6,446 nt of DNA from Sulfuricella sp. (GTDB taxonomy: Bacteria > Pseudomonadota > Gammaproteobacteria > Burkholderiales > Sulfuricellaceae): positions 1-6,446 of the forward strand of contig JAIOJM010000062.1 in NCBI GenBank assembly GCA_019911785.1, given 5' to 3'. The notes below the pieces were generated by a model, which made no database searches, was not told where the DNA came from, and worked only from the letters and a program-made list of their open reading frames with translations. The stretch's first letter is position 1; each line of letters starts with the position of its first letter. Of the stretch, positions 6,358 to 6,446 are shown piece after piece. The translations under genes were made by a program, and so were the position numbers.

Positions 6358-6446
6358 TCATTTATTTGTGAATTTTTCCACCGAAGTCAAAATCCCGCGC
6401 AGGATGCTGACCTCTTCCTTTTCCGGGCGAGCCCGTGCAAACAACC
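6358..6446 (-). CDS. trmJ: tRNA 2'-O-methyltransferase TrmJ, C-terminal 28 codons (5' part beyond window)
   Basis: The frame entering from the right edge reads LFARARPEKEEVSILRGILT followed by SVEKFTNK and a TGA stop. The block with ARAR, an acidic stretch and ILRGIL resembles the C-terminal tail of TrmJ, the SPOUT-family enzyme that 2'-O-methylates position 32 of some tRNAs. trmJ directly upstream of the isc genes is a familiar arrangement in proteobacteria. The catalytic domain is outside the window, so the call rests on 28 residues plus context. Its stop lies only 8 nt before the IscR-type operator of cysE, and no terminator is visible between them, so read-through into cysE is possible. 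Confidence 0.75.
   Translation of the reverse strand, partial: LFARARPEKEEVSILRGILTSVEKFTNK

Noticed and set aside
1..6446. Search for an undescribed defence, phage or CRISPR-like system
   Set aside because: Apart from the 6148-6357 gap, the window is filled by conserved housekeeping genes on one strand with short spacings. I saw no direct-repeat arrays, toxin-antitoxin-like pairs, integrase genes or tRNA genes.

Overview
The window is a leftward-transcribed (minus strand) iron-sulphur cluster assembly (isc) operon from a bacterium. Gene order, an IscR with the E. coli-type cysteine set, a HscA N-terminus very close to E. coli HscA, and the trmJ-cysE-iscR-desulfurase-iscSUA-hscBA layout point to a proteobacterium. 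A betaproteobacterium, perhaps of the Nitrosomonadales, is the best guess, but this is inferred from remembered gene order and not from a database search. Coding is dense and GC-rich. The only intergenic region of note is AT-rich and lies upstream of cysE.

Layout, in transcription order (right to left): the last 28 codons of trmJ (6358-6446); a 210-bp intergenic region holding an IscR-type operator and promoter (6320-6349) and a 141-bp near-palindromic repeat (6150-6290); cysE, serine acetyltransferase (5395-6147); a second IscR-type operator and promoter (5376-5406) overlapping the end of cysE; iscR (4860-5342); a second, NifS-like cysteine desulfurase (3737-4879); iscS (2479-3690); iscU (2036-2461); iscA (1701-2024); hscB (1143-1676); and the first 381 codons of hscA, which runs off the left edge (1-1143). 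fdx and possibly iscX would be expected next, outside the window. No RNA gene, CRISPR array, insertion sequence with a transposase, or convincing intrinsic terminator was found.

The genes form one pathway. CysE makes O-acetylserine, the carbon skeleton for cysteine. IscS, and possibly the NifS-like paralogue, takes sulphur from cysteine. IscU is the scaffold on which clusters are built, IscA is an A-type carrier, and HscB/HscA is the co-chaperone/chaperone pair that releases clusters from IscU. IscR carries its own [2Fe-2S] cluster and represses the system when clusters are plentiful. The most interesting points are that cysE and iscR each have an upstream sequence matching the type 1 IscR operator with the same 13-nt left part, that the iscR operator is embedded in the last codons of cysE, and that the terminal arm of the palindromic repeat supplies the cysE ribosome-binding site, so this site would be buried in a long hairpin in the leader mRNA.
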